Below are positions 33,770 through 41,363 of a stretch of 64,000 nucleotides of DNA, in pieces. Each line of letters starts with the position of its first letter. The stretch's first letter is position 1. The translations under genes and the position numbers were made by a program. The notes under the pieces are model-generated. The model saw nothing but the letters and a program-made list of their open reading frames with translations. It made no database searches and had not been told where the DNA came from. The DNA is from Grimontia marina (GTDB taxonomy: Bacteria; Pseudomonadota; Gammaproteobacteria; Enterobacterales; Vibrionaceae), in the NCBI RefSeq assembly GCF_900060185.1, contig NZ_FIZY01000007.1, positions 1-64,000 of the forward strand, read 5' to 3'.

Positions 33770-34000
33770 ATGTATGAACTTCTGAGGCTTTCTAGGGCGT
33801 TTTTGCGGGGCGAGAGCTCCGCAGAAGAGGTCTCTAATGAAATGGTCAGGAATGCGAAATTTGTTGACCTGGTTCTTGAGAAAGCTGCTGAGAGAAGAGA
33901 TCTGCGCATTGACCAAGTTCGATGTTCTTTAGCTGCGTCCAATCTAGACCCCACCAGTGTGGGGTCTGCGCTGGACGAAGAACCACAGGGATTACACTGA
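33770..34000 (+). CDS. Hypothetical phage early protein
   Basis: 76 residues, helical, MYELLRLSRAFLRGES; unrecognised. Its stop overlaps the ATG of the replication gene (TGATG), indicating coupling. Confidence 0.6.
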   Translation: MYELLRLSRAFLRGESSAEEVSNEMVRNAKFVDLVLEKAAERRDLRIDQVRCSLAASNLDPTSVGSALDEEPQGLH

Positions 34001-34839
34001 TGAGCATAGTCCGAGCCAAGAGAAGCCAAAATTTCACGATTATTGGCAATCATGTCTTCGAGGATGGACTGCTTTCGTTTCAAGCGATGGGGTTACTCTC
34101 GTACTTGCTGGCGAAGCCTGATAACTGGACGGTGAGCGTTGAACAACTCGTTAACGTGACGCAAGGAACGGCGAAACGGACGGGGAGAGAGGGCGTTTAC
34201 AACATTCTGAGAGAACTGAAGTCTGCTGGCTTCATTCAGACGAAAAAACACGCCAACGGTAAGACAACCTATACGGTGTTTGACGCTCCGGTTTTTTGCC
34301 CGCCAGATACGGATAAGCCTAATCAGGCTAACCCGGAACAGGTACCCCCTAATCGGGCTGAGCCTAATCAGGGTAAGCCTAATCAGGCTGAGCCGACACT
34401 AATAAATACTGATCTTAAACAAGAACTGAGTTCTAACAAACTTGTGCAGAGCAAACCAAGTTTGCCTGCCGAGCAGATAGCCGCTTCGCTAAAACTCAAA
34501 GACAGAACCTACCACACCGTCACGACCAATGAGCGTGACGCCTACCAGACCTCTTTCCCTGATGTGGATATCAACCGGGAGCTTCTTCGCATGGTGGCAT
34601 GGATTGATGCCAACCCCGCCAAGAGGAAAACCCGGTCAGGTATCAAGCGATTCATCAATGCCTGGCTATCCCGCGCGGCTAAACCCCCGGTGCGAGCCTC
34701 AGACTTCGCGTCACCACAAGCGCGGATTGAGGCGAACAACGAAGCCGCTGTTGCCGAGTGGCTTGCCAGTAAGCAACACAACACTTTCGACCATGAACCT
34801 AACGACCATCATGGGGGACAGACCAATGAAATCTGCTGA
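34000..34839 (+). CDS. Phage replication initiator (O-like) with HTH domain
   Basis: 279 residues. The N-terminal domain VRAKRSQNFTIIGNHVFEDGLLSFQAMGLLSYLLAKPDNWTV is the winged-helix form seen in phage O-like replication proteins. A central linker has the pentapeptide series PNQAN-PEQVP-PNRAE-PNQGK-PNQAE (about residues 106-130). The C terminus carries a domain with DVDINRELLRMVAWIDANPAKRKTRSGIKRFINAWLSRA, like DnaD-type or helicase-loader-interacting regions. The start at 34000 was chosen over an upstream non-ATG start. Confidence 0.85.
   Translation: MSIVRAKRSQNFTIIGNHVFEDGLLSFQAMGLLSYLLAKPDNWTVSVEQLVNVTQGTAKRTGREGVYNILRELKSAGFIQTKKHANGKTTYTVFDAPVFCPPDTDKPNQANPEQVPPNRAEPNQGKPNQAEPTLINTDLKQELSSNKLVQSKPSLPAEQIAASLKLKDRTYHTVTTNERDAYQTSFPDVDINRELLRMVAWIDANPAKRKTRSGIKRFINAWLSRAAKPPVRASDFASPQARIEANNEAAVAEWLASKQHNTFDHEPNDHHGGQTNEIC
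34316..34389. repeat. 15-bp iterations inside the replication initiator gene, candidate origin
   Basis: AGCCTAATCAGGCT-type units start every 15 bases at 34316, (34331 diverged), 34346, 34361 and 34376. Each unit encodes one Pro-Asn-Gln-type pentapeptide. Lambda's origin also lies as iterons inside gene O, so this is a candidate ori; a plain peptide linker repeat is the alternative. Confidence 0.5.
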
Positions 34840-35455
34840 GCAGCAACAGCTTGCCAAACAGCTTCAAGCGATTATGGCGCTATACGGCAGGGCACTGTCA
34901 CCGCCAGTGCTGGATGTCTGGTGGGAGGCTTTGCGGCATCTTGAGTTGACCACGGTGACAGAGGCACTCAAGCGACACATGCAAAACCCAGACGCAGGCC
35001 AATATCCTCCCAAGCCTGCTGACATTATCCGCCTTGTCGGGGGGACTTCCAACGACCGCGCCCTTGTCGCCTGGGCCAAAGTCAAAAAGGCCATTTCGAG
35101 TGTTGGCGCTTGGAACAGTGTGGTGTTTGACGATGCCATTATCCACAGCGTCATAGACCAAATGGGCGGCTGGAGTCCGCTGTGCCAAAGCAACGAAGAG
35201 GAGTTGCCCTTCAAGGCGAAGGAGTTTGAAAGCCGTTACCGGACATTGCTTTTCCATCCTGAGCCGACCTATCCAAGAAAGCTCATTGGCATGGCAGAAA
35301 CCCATAACCAAGCGAACAACCAAGCCATCTCTGCACCGATGACGGTCGGTCACATCGATACGTGCAGAGCGGTATATCGAGGGGGCAGCAGTGGCGCACA
35401 CGCTGTCGGCATGCTTCGACTGGAAGCGACAGAATCAACGCCCATCTTGCCCTAG
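34826..35455 (+). CDS. DUF6475-like phage replication protein, probable helicase-loader role
   Basis: 209 residues. The pattern ALYGRALSPPVLDVWWEALRHLELTTVTEALKRHMQNPDAGQYPPKPADIIRLVGG, then VVFDDAIIHSVIDQMGGW and KEFESRYR, corresponds to the DUF6475 type found after O-like proteins in many prophages. The position equals that of gene P, so helicase loading is inferred. It overlaps the O-like gene by 14 bases. Confidence 0.78.
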   Translation: MKSAEQQQLAKQLQAIMALYGRALSPPVLDVWWEALRHLELTTVTEALKRHMQNPDAGQYPPKPADIIRLVGGTSNDRALVAWAKVKKAISSVGAWNSVVFDDAIIHSVIDQMGGWSPLCQSNEEELPFKAKEFESRYRTLLFHPEPTYPRKLIGMAETHNQANNQAISAPMTVGHIDTCRAVYRGGSSGAHAVGMLRLEATESTPILP

Positions 35456-35485
35456 TGCAAACCACCTAAAACGAGGTAGCGACCA

Positions 35486-35827
35486 ATGACCACGACCTAC
35501 ACACCGACGAATATCAAATTGATGAGAAACACACTGGCTATCAATGGGTTTCAGAGTTTTGTCCGCATCATGAAGGAGAGGGCATGTTGCAAGTTGCCGG
35601 AACTCACCCAGCTCATCGTCTCAGAGACCGGATTTGAATTCAGCGAAGTCCGTGCTTGGAAAAAACACGGCGTAGATAACCGGAGCGCGGCGTTGGCGTT
35701 ATGCGAGCTTGCAGAGAAATACAACGTGTACTTTGGCCTGCACATGCTCATTCCTACTCAGGAAGTGTGTGAAGCCTGGCTGACCTGGGAGCAAAAACAT
35801 CCTGATACGGTCAAGCATGCCGCCTAA
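35486..35827 (+). CDS. Hypothetical phage protein
   Basis: 113 residues, unrecognised; a helical central block FSEVRAWKKHGVDNRSAALALCELAEKYNVYF may bind nucleic acid. The start is preceded by GAGGTAGCGACCA, the recurrent initiation sequence of this phage. Confidence 0.65.
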   Translation: MTTTYTPTNIKLMRNTLAINGFQSFVRIMKERACCKLPELTQLIVSETGFEFSEVRAWKKHGVDNRSAALALCELAEKYNVYFGLHMLIPTQEVCEAWLTWEQKHPDTVKHAA

Positions 35828-35866
35828 CCCGGCGCACGGAATGACGATAGGAAAGAGGTGACGACC

Positions 35867-36250
35867 ATGATTGTGAAACCCCATCCCATCAAGACACCCA
35901 TCAAAGAGCACAACGCCATCAAGGAGGCGATAGCGAGCTGGCACAAGACGTATGAAGACCGTTTCCGTGTCTCCAGCCAGTTTGGCCGTGTGCTCAACGT
36001 GGCATCGGGTCCGGCATGGAAAACGCTGCGCCAGATAGAGGCGGACATCGCGTTTTTCTTCCCGGAAACCCCCGATACACAAGCGGCCATCTCGGCAAGG
36101 CTCAGAGAAGTGAGCCCGTCATTGTGCGGGCTGGTGAAGCAGCGTCGGCAGTACACGAGTGACAGCGGTAAGCAGGTGCATGTTTATCGTCTGGTACCCG
36201 CTGCATGGCTGGCTCTCACGCACGGCAATCACTTGGAGAAAGCAGCATGA
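35867..36250 (+). CDS. Hypothetical phage protein
   Basis: 127 residues starting MIVKPHPIKTPIKEHN; unrecognised. Preceded by GAGGTGACGACC, again the recurrent initiation motif. Its stop overlaps the next ATG (ATGA). Confidence 0.6.
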   Translation: MIVKPHPIKTPIKEHNAIKEAIASWHKTYEDRFRVSSQFGRVLNVASGPAWKTLRQIEADIAFFFPETPDTQAAISARLREVSPSLCGLVKQRRQYTSDSGKQVHVYRLVPAAWLALTHGNHLEKAA

Positions 36251-36366
36251 GTGGCGTATGGATGGGCGTTCTGGTTTGGGCTGTCGTGATGGTGGTCGTT
36301 TACCTCCTTTGGCTTGGCTCAGACCTGGCAAAAGCCGATGAGCGCGAACATTGGGACGATGAATGA
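36247..36366 (+). CDS. 39-residue single-pass membrane protein
   Basis: Reads MSGVWMGVLVWAVVMVVVYLLWLG followed by a short acidic tail. One membrane helix. Coupled at both ends through ATGA-type overlaps, which supports it as real despite its size. Function unknown. Confidence 0.6.
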   Translation: MSGVWMGVLVWAVVMVVVYLLWLGSDLAKADEREHWDDE

Positions 36367-36950
36367 TGGAGTTTTCTCTGGTGAAGGTAAGGGGAGGGAT
36401 GTTCGTTCCCCACACCGACGAAGACAAGGAGCTGGCGGATAAAAAGCGAATTGGCACGGTGCTCACGGCGGATTTCCGTGAAACCCGTCATCCGAAGTTT
36501 CACCGCAAGTTCTTTGTGTTGCTGAAACTCGGTTTTGACTACTGGACGCCAGTAGGCGGCACAGTCTCCCCACACGAGCGCAACCTGGTGTATCGCTTTG
36601 CTAGTGAGCTTTCAAAGTGGGGTGGTGAACAGCAAACCATGCGGGAGGTTGCGAGCGGCTTTCTGGATGCGATGGCGCAAAAGCGGGCCAACCTCGATGT
36701 CGAAAAGAGCTTTGAAGCCTACCGCAAGTGGGCAGTGATGGAAGCGGGGTTTTATACGGTGGTCCATTACCCGAACGGCACAGTACGCAAAGAGGCCAAA
36801 TCGATTTCCTTTGCCCGGATGGATAACACCGAGTTTTCCGAGGTGTACCGCGCCGTGTTTAACGTTATCTGGAATCACACATTACAACACCATTTTGACC
36901 GCGAAGCCGACGTTGAGCAGGCGGTCAATCAACTGATGGGGTTTGCATAA
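36363..36950 (+). CDS. DUF1367 family phage protein
   Basis: 195 residues. FVPHTDEDKELADKKRIGTVLTADFRETRHPKFHRKFFVLLKLGFDYW is characteristic of DUF1367 proteins of lambdoid and other prophages; the middle aromatic-rich RKWAVMEAGFYTVV and the C-terminal FNVIWNHTL fit as well. Function is unknown but it usually sits among recombination and Holliday-junction genes. Confidence 0.85.
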   Translation: MMEFSLVKVRGGMFVPHTDEDKELADKKRIGTVLTADFRETRHPKFHRKFFVLLKLGFDYWTPVGGTVSPHERNLVYRFASELSKWGGEQQTMREVASGFLDAMAQKRANLDVEKSFEAYRKWAVMEAGFYTVVHYPNGTVRKEAKSISFARMDNTEFSEVYRAVFNVIWNHTLQHHFDREADVEQAVNQLMGFA

Positions 36951-37285
36951 TGGCTATCAAAACCCCGGCTTTACGCAGCCGGAAACTGACCGAAGCGGCG
37001 AGGGGGCAAACCTGCACGCTGCAAATCGTGGGGGTGTGCAACATGAACCCGGAAACGGTGGTGTTTGCGCATTTCCCGAGTGAGACCCACGGCATCGCCT
37101 ACAAGAGCGATGACTTCTGGGGCGCGGATGTCTGTAGCGCCTGTCACGATGTGATAGACGGGCGCTGCGGGTATGCCTTCGAGCTTGGCGAACGGGAAGA
37201 GTACATGCTGAACGGACTTCACCGCACGCTGAGCCGACGTATCCGGGCAGGACTCATCACCGTGGAGGGCGGCGAGTATGTATGA
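36950..37285 (+). CDS. DUF1364-type HNH-like nuclease domain protein
   Basis: 111 residues. ALRSRKLTEAARGQTCTLQIVGVCNMNPETVVFAHFPSETHGIAYKSDDFWGADVCSACHDVIDGR contains the paired cysteines and His (CTLQ...C, AHF, CSACHD) of DUF1364 proteins, which carry an HNH-like metal-binding fold. Starts at the last A of the previous stop region (ATAATG). Likely role in DNA processing. Confidence 0.82.
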   Translation: MAIKTPALRSRKLTEAARGQTCTLQIVGVCNMNPETVVFAHFPSETHGIAYKSDDFWGADVCSACHDVIDGRCGYAFELGEREEYMLNGLHRTLSRRIRAGLITVEGGEYV

Positions 37286-37754
37286 CAACGTGTTTAGCCT
37301 TGAGCAACAGCTTGGGCGTATCAGGCACCGGGGCGATGGCCGTGTCCAAAAGGTCCGTCGTGAGCCGGAAGCCGAGGAGTGCGCAGATCTGGTGCGTTGG
37401 GCGCGAAGAACCACCATCGCGGGTATCCGCGTCGGGGACTTTCTCACTCACATACCCAATGAAGGGAAGCGGGGTAAGAAGGCGCGTGCTGATTTTCACC
37501 GCCTGGGCGGTCAACCCGGCTACCCGGACTACTTACTCGATGTAGCGCGGTGCGGTTACTACGGACTGCGTATCGAAGCCAAGGCCCCCACAGGTGGGCG
37601 CATCACTGAAGACCAAAGAAAGTGGGAGGTGCGCTTAAGTGGACAGGGCTATCTGTTTGCTTACTGCTACAGCGCCGAAGAGATGAAAGGGCTGATTGCC
37701 GATTATCTCAAAGGACATATTGAGGGGCCAGACTCGGGAGGAACTGCCGCATGA
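37278..37754 (+). CDS. VRR-NUC domain nuclease
   Basis: 158 residues. EECADLVRWARRT, GGQPGYPDYLLDVARCGYYGLRIEAKAPTGG (P-D...E-x-K catalytic core) and ITEDQRKWEVRL are the typical VRR-NUC motifs. These act on branched DNA in phages and in FAN1-like repair enzymes. Overlaps both neighbours by a few bases. Confidence 0.88.
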   Translation: MYDNVFSLEQQLGRIRHRGDGRVQKVRREPEAEECADLVRWARRTTIAGIRVGDFLTHIPNEGKRGKKARADFHRLGGQPGYPDYLLDVARCGYYGLRIEAKAPTGGRITEDQRKWEVRLSGQGYLFAYCYSAEEMKGLIADYLKGHIEGPDSGGTAA

Positions 37755-38545
37755 GCCGAGGCATTGAACTCTTTATCCGTATGCATCTTGTGAAAACCAC
37801 CGTCAACGATGAGCCTAGAGGCCGCCAGTTTATCCCTGGCGATGTCATCCTCTGCCTGCTCGGTAAGTTGCAGCGGGAAAACCCTATCGGCAGCGATGCG
37901 ATTATGTGGCGCTGGCTGGATGATTTGCCCGCGATGGAGCGATTGGAAAAAGCCTTGGTGTCACTCATTCCCGATAACGCAAAACGGCGCGGTCTGTGTG
38001 AACACATCATCAGTCTCGCCATTGCCGTGTATGCAGATAAACCTCTCGCATCGCAGAGCCGGAAACTCACTGCGTTATGGCGCCAATATGGTGAACAGGC
38101 AACCCGGTCTAAACGACGGATAAAGCGTCTGCACGTTGATATCCGACAGCTTGAAAAGAATCGGATGCTGAGCTCTTCCACTGCCATTTGCCGCATCGAG
38201 GATGATATTTCGCGTAAGCAGGGACTCATTGACGATGAAAGAGCGAGACTCGATGCCTACGCCGTAAAGCAAGCCCAGAAGACCAACCTTTGTCCACGTT
38301 GTGGGGGAACGGGCTCACACAAAGTCGGTGAAACCTGCCCGTCGTGCCATGGCGGTGTGCTTATCGCGACGCCAGATACGGTTCGCCTGCACCTTCGCCA
38401 CACCAACATAGGCCGGGTCTCAGACGCTATCTGGGAAAGGGAACTCAAACCACTCTTTGAACGAGTACTGACCGAGCTGCATGCCGCTCAGGGAGAGGCC
38501 GCTTTGACGCTGAATCAATGGCTGGAGAAAGAAGCGGCGGCATAA
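37751..38545 (+). CDS. Q-like antitermination protein with zinc finger
   Basis: 264 residues. The C-terminal half carries LCPRCGGTGSHKVGETCPSCHG, the DnaJ-type double CxxC finger found in phage Q/82-type antiterminators. The N-terminal half is helical and basic in the middle (RSKRRIKRLHVDIRQLEKNR). It is the last large gene of the replication operon before the late region, where Q would be expected. Confidence 0.72.
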   Translation: MSRGIELFIRMHLVKTTVNDEPRGRQFIPGDVILCLLGKLQRENPIGSDAIMWRWLDDLPAMERLEKALVSLIPDNAKRRGLCEHIISLAIAVYADKPLASQSRKLTALWRQYGEQATRSKRRIKRLHVDIRQLEKNRMLSSSTAICRIEDDISRKQGLIDDERARLDAYAVKQAQKTNLCPRCGGTGSHKVGETCPSCHGGVLIATPDTVRLHLRHTNIGRVSDAIWERELKPLFERVLTELHAAQGEAALTLNQWLEKEAAA

Positions 38546-38565
38546 ATTTAAGGGGAATGTTGACC

Positions 38566-38742
38566 ATGGACTTAGCAGAAGCGATTGGCGAATCCGTTAA
38601 AACCGTGGGCGCAGAAGAAAGCGCGTCCATCATGGCCCGTGCGCTTTGCTGGCTGGCCCAGGTAGACGGCAACGATATCGAATTTACTTGTGACCTCGGC
38701 ACCGTGACCATTGAATGCGCCGAGATCACCGCGAAGCATTAA
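38566..38742 (+). CDS. Small acidic phage protein
   Basis: 58 residues starting MDLAEAIGESVKTVGAEE; unrecognised. AAGGGGA lies about 10 bases before the chosen ATG; an ATG at 38557 is too close to it. Confidence 0.55.
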   Translation: MDLAEAIGESVKTVGAEESASIMARALCWLAQVDGNDIEFTCDLGTVTIECAEITAKH

Positions 38743-38757
38743 AGGGGATTTGTGGCG

Positions 38758-39012
38758 ATGGCTACTCACTACGATGACGACTACATCGACGCCCTGGAAA
38801 AGCAGATCGAAATCCTGGTGTATCACCTCCAGCTTGTTTGCCTGGACGTGGAAGCCTTACCGTCACACCAAGACATCTATGGCAAAGGGGCGCGTGAAAT
38901 GATCTCCCGCCTTGAAGCCTTGGACGACACCCGAAAGACGGCCGAGAAGTTGGTCGGAGAACATTTTGAACTGATGAATGGCTGGAAAGGGAAGCTAAAG
39001 AATGAAGTATGA
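38758..39012 (+). CDS. Small helical phage protein
   Basis: 84 residues, MATHYDDDYIDALEKQIEILVYHLQLVCLDV; amphipathic helices throughout. Unrecognised. AAGGGGA precedes it; a GTG two codons upstream is an alternative start. Confidence 0.6.
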   Translation: MATHYDDDYIDALEKQIEILVYHLQLVCLDVEALPSHQDIYGKGAREMISRLEALDDTRKTAEKLVGEHFELMNGWKGKLKNEV

Positions 39013-39628
39013 TATAACACTTAAACAGTACGAACTTATTTATAAAATCGTTGCAAGCGTTGGGCGCGAGTTTTCTGCTGGACCAGGAAAGTCATGTCAA
39101 CTCTATAACGTTTTTGGAGCCTTGATTTTGTCAGAGCTTTTTAAAGTGAAGGCTAAGCCTGTTATGGGAGCCGCTTTTATTCGACTCAATGAAAGTGGAG
39201 ACACCCTTTCATTTGCAGTCGAAAAGGAAGGTCGGTTTTATAGTGGCCTCGATGCTTTTCACTGCTGGGTTGAGACCGAGAATAATATCATTGATTTCAC
39301 TGCCCCAGAATATAGAGAGGCCCTTGCCCAAGCTGGGATTGCGACAAAAATACAAAGGAATATGCTCCAGAAAGAGAAGTCCTCAGTCTGCGCGAGCATT
39401 TATGATATGGCCAATGTTGGCGACATTTACTTTGAAGCAAACCCCAACCTAACTGGTTTCTTATTACAAGATGTATTGGTCACCCCTGCCATTCAAGATT
39501 TGGCAGGGGTATGTATTGAGTGGCATAAGAAGGGTAAGAAGAAGCTTTCCAAATTGGAAATTATTAATGACTTGTATGAAGTAACGACTCTCACACCAAT
39601 AAATCACAAAGTCGTTGGGGCATGGTAA
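39002..39628 (+). CDS. DUF2026-like protein, possible transglutaminase-fold enzyme
   Basis: 208 residues. The N-terminal GKSCQLYNVFGALIL holds a conserved Cys, DAFHCWVE a His and NIIDFTAPEY an Asp, the order and spacing of a Cys-His-Asp triad in papain/transglutaminase-like folds; this pattern recalls DUF2026. AT-rich codons unlike the flanking phage genes suggest a moron. It overlaps the previous gene by 11 bases. Confidence 0.65.
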   Translation: MKYDITLKQYELIYKIVASVGREFSAGPGKSCQLYNVFGALILSELFKVKAKPVMGAAFIRLNESGDTLSFAVEKEGRFYSGLDAFHCWVETENNIIDFTAPEYREALAQAGIATKIQRNMLQKEKSSVCASIYDMANVGDIYFEANPNLTGFLLQDVLVTPAIQDLAGVCIEWHKKGKKKLSKLEIINDLYEVTTLTPINHKVVGAW

Positions 39629-39644
39629 AAGGGGAATAGCGTCT

Positions 39645-39968
39645 TTGGTTAGTTTGTCTGTGTTTTGTGCCATCGCGGCACTCTATTTTTGGATTGGAGA
39701 CCGTGCTACGTCATTAAAGGAAGCGTGTATCGCAATGCTTGTATTTATTGCGTACACGATTTTTAATGTGTTTGTTCCCCCGTTTCCGCTAGGGACTTCA
39801 TCACAAATGGGGCAGCTATACGGTCTGGTACCCCTATTGTCTTTAGGGGCGATTTTATTCCCTCAAATCAACACCCAATCACCGGAGTCAGTGACACGTT
39901 CAATCGGTTGGATTGGCCTTGTGGCTGTCTCAATCGTCCTTGCCTGCTTCAAACTCTACGTCTGGTAG
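39645..39968 (+). CDS. Small multi-pass membrane protein
   Basis: 107 residues from TTG at 39645 with AAAGGGGAA 9 bases upstream. Three hydrophobic segments (VSLSVFCAIAALYFWIG, EACIAMLVFIAYTIFNVF, and GLVAVSIVLACFKLYVW near the end). Not recognised. Pairs with the DUF2026-like gene in what looks like a moron. Confidence 0.55.
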   Translation: MVSLSVFCAIAALYFWIGDRATSLKEACIAMLVFIAYTIFNVFVPPFPLGTSSQMGQLYGLVPLLSLGAILFPQINTQSPESVTRSIGWIGLVAVSIVLACFKLYVW

Positions 39969-40051
39969 GTGACTATTGGATGCTTAACCAATGGATCGAG
40001 TTGGGAAGTTAAAAACACAGAGCTTTGCACTGTTGGTACATACAGGACTAG

Positions 40052-40231
40052 AAAAGGTGTCGCATAATACCGAAGCACGCCGTTTTGGGGTATTTTCACA
40101 AGGTCATTTTTGGCACTGCGAGAAAGAGGCTTAAAAACAAAGGGAAAGTTACTTTTAAAATACAGTGGCTTGTTATTGGTGGACAAAATGGGGTGTTTAA
40201 TTGCCCCACTTTGGTATTGAATACACTGTTA
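40052..40231. repeat. Left-end repeat L, copy 3
   Basis: AAAAGGTGTCGCATAATACC to AATACACTGTTA, same element as at 10060 and 11273. It lies 18 bases before the first gene of the third accessory block. Positions 39969-40051 contain nothing else recognisable. Confidence 0.85.
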
Positions 40232-40249
40232 TATGCCTATGGGGACTTT

Positions 40250-40519
40250 ATGTATCGCGTAACTTTAGTCTGTAGAGGGTTAAGAAAAGAAGATGGCCCA
40301 GAGGCCTCATCGGATATCATGAAAGAGTTTGAAAGCCACAGGAAATGGCATGCCAACCCAGCGTGTGCATGGGATGGTGAAAATCTAAAGTTTGTTTCAG
40401 AGACTGATTTTGACAACGATGGTCAAGCAACATTAGATGAATTTGGTGATTGTATCGCCGCATATGTGACCAATTATTGTGGTTCGCAAGTTGTCATTGA
40501 GTCGGTCGAAGAAATTTGA
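40250..40519 (+). CDS. Hypothetical cassette protein
   Basis: 89 residues starting MYRVTLVCRGLRKEDGPEASS; one short ferredoxin-like arrangement of strands and helices is plausible, but no family is recognised. TGGGGAC precedes the ATG. Placed between repeat L and an attC site, so a cassette. Confidence 0.7.
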   Translation: MYRVTLVCRGLRKEDGPEASSDIMKEFESHRKWHANPACAWDGENLKFVSETDFDNDGQATLDEFGDCIAAYVTNYCGSQVVIESVEEI

Positions 40520-40526
40520 ATTCGGC

Positions 40527-40647
40527 AAATAACAAAGCAATAAACGTAGACGCTTTGTCACTATGGCAGCTTTGCAAAGTGTTGTGTATACGAGGGATTA
40601 AAGCAGTTTGGGCGGTTTGGTAAGCGCCCGTTATTGCGACGTTTTAG
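40527..40647 (+). repeat. attC site 10
   Basis: AAATAACAAAGCAATAAACG at the left, GTAAGCGCCCGTTATTGCGA at the right. It shares long stretches with attC 5 (14366-14488), for instance TTGCAAAGTGTTGTG versus TTTCAAAGTGTTGTG. Confidence 0.85.
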
Positions 40648-40678
40648 CTGTCATCCATGTTCAGAGGAGGAACAATAA

Positions 40679-41095
40679 ATGGACTATCCACTTAAAGGAG
40701 CATGCCAGTGCGGACAAGTTACCTATGAATTACATGACAAACCATTAATGGTCTTTGCTTGTCACTGTACAGAGTGTCAAAAGCTATCTACTAGCCCATT
40801 TAGCATCACAGCAGTGGTTGATACAGCGAAAATAGAGTTTTCTGGTCAACTGAAAAGTTGGGGGCGCGTAGCAGAGAGTGGCAATCGTAACTGTGCGATG
40901 TTTTGTCCAAACTGTGGAAACAGAATTTATCATTTCAACCCAGATGCACCAGAAACAGTTAAGTTAAAGTTAAAACCAATTGATCTGTCGTCAGCGGACA
41001 TTTTTGAACCTCAAGCGCATGTTTGGGTTAGTGAAAAACTCGATTGGTATCATATACCAAATAATGTAAAGGTCTTTCCTAAGCAGCCGGGCTAG
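40679..41095 (+). CDS. GFA-family protein (cassette)
   Basis: 138 residues with all zinc ligands of the GFA/CENP-V family: GACQCGQVTYE, ACHCTECQKLSTSPF and MFCPNCGNRI. GAGGAGG lies about 10 bases before the ATG. Third GFA gene of the prophage, different in sequence from the other two. Confidence 0.9.
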   Translation: MDYPLKGACQCGQVTYELHDKPLMVFACHCTECQKLSTSPFSITAVVDTAKIEFSGQLKSWGRVAESGNRNCAMFCPNCGNRIYHFNPDAPETVKLKLKPIDLSSADIFEPQAHVWVSEKLDWYHIPNNVKVFPKQPG

Positions 41096-41096
41096 C

Positions 41097-41144
41097 AGCT
41101 AACAAATATGAATAAGTGTCGCGCAGCCGACACTTTATTTGGGT
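41097..41144. repeat. Right-end repeat R, copy 3 (short)
   Basis: AGCTAACAAATATGAATAAG plus the GTGTCG-CGCAGC-CGACAC hairpin and TTTATTTGGGT; then the match to the other copies stops. It closes the third accessory block. Confidence 0.8.
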
Positions 41145-41233
41145 TATGCAAAAAAAGTATGGAAATCCATACAAATTAAAGCCACTTTTCACATTGCCAT
41201 ATAACACCCTAATTTCCTTAGATTTGATTGCAC

Positions 41234-41340
41234 CTTGCCAAAAAGTGGTGTATTTTTAACCAATCATGACAAACCTCGCCCTGATTTTCAGGGACGAGGT
41301 TTTTTTGTGCCTGTTGAAACCCGCCAAGTGCGGGTTTTTT
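41234..41340 (+). terminator. Late leader with two consecutive terminators
   Basis: CCTTGCCAAAAAGTGGTGTA (from about 41233) is followed by a strong terminator (CCTCGcCCTG-ATTT-TCAGGgaCGAGG, seven T; 41274-41306) and another (AACCCGC-CAAGT-GCGGGTTTTTT; 41318-41340) directly before the lysis genes. A near-copy of the whole module stands at 47064-47168. Promoter-proximal terminators before lysis genes suit Q-type antitermination control. Confidence 0.7.
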
Positions 41341-41363
41341 CGTACATGGGATCTGGAGGCGAT

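Noticed and set aside
35483-36250. Assigning NinB or RusA functions to the small replication-operon genes
   Set aside because: No motif supports it; they were left as hypothetical.
37278-37545. Alternative overlapping frame in the VRR-NUC gene
   Set aside because: The VRR-NUC motifs are all in the other frame.
9937-41146. A CRISPR array among the many repeats
   Set aside because: Repeats are long, dispersed and separated by genes, with no regular 28-37-bp repeat and equal spacers.
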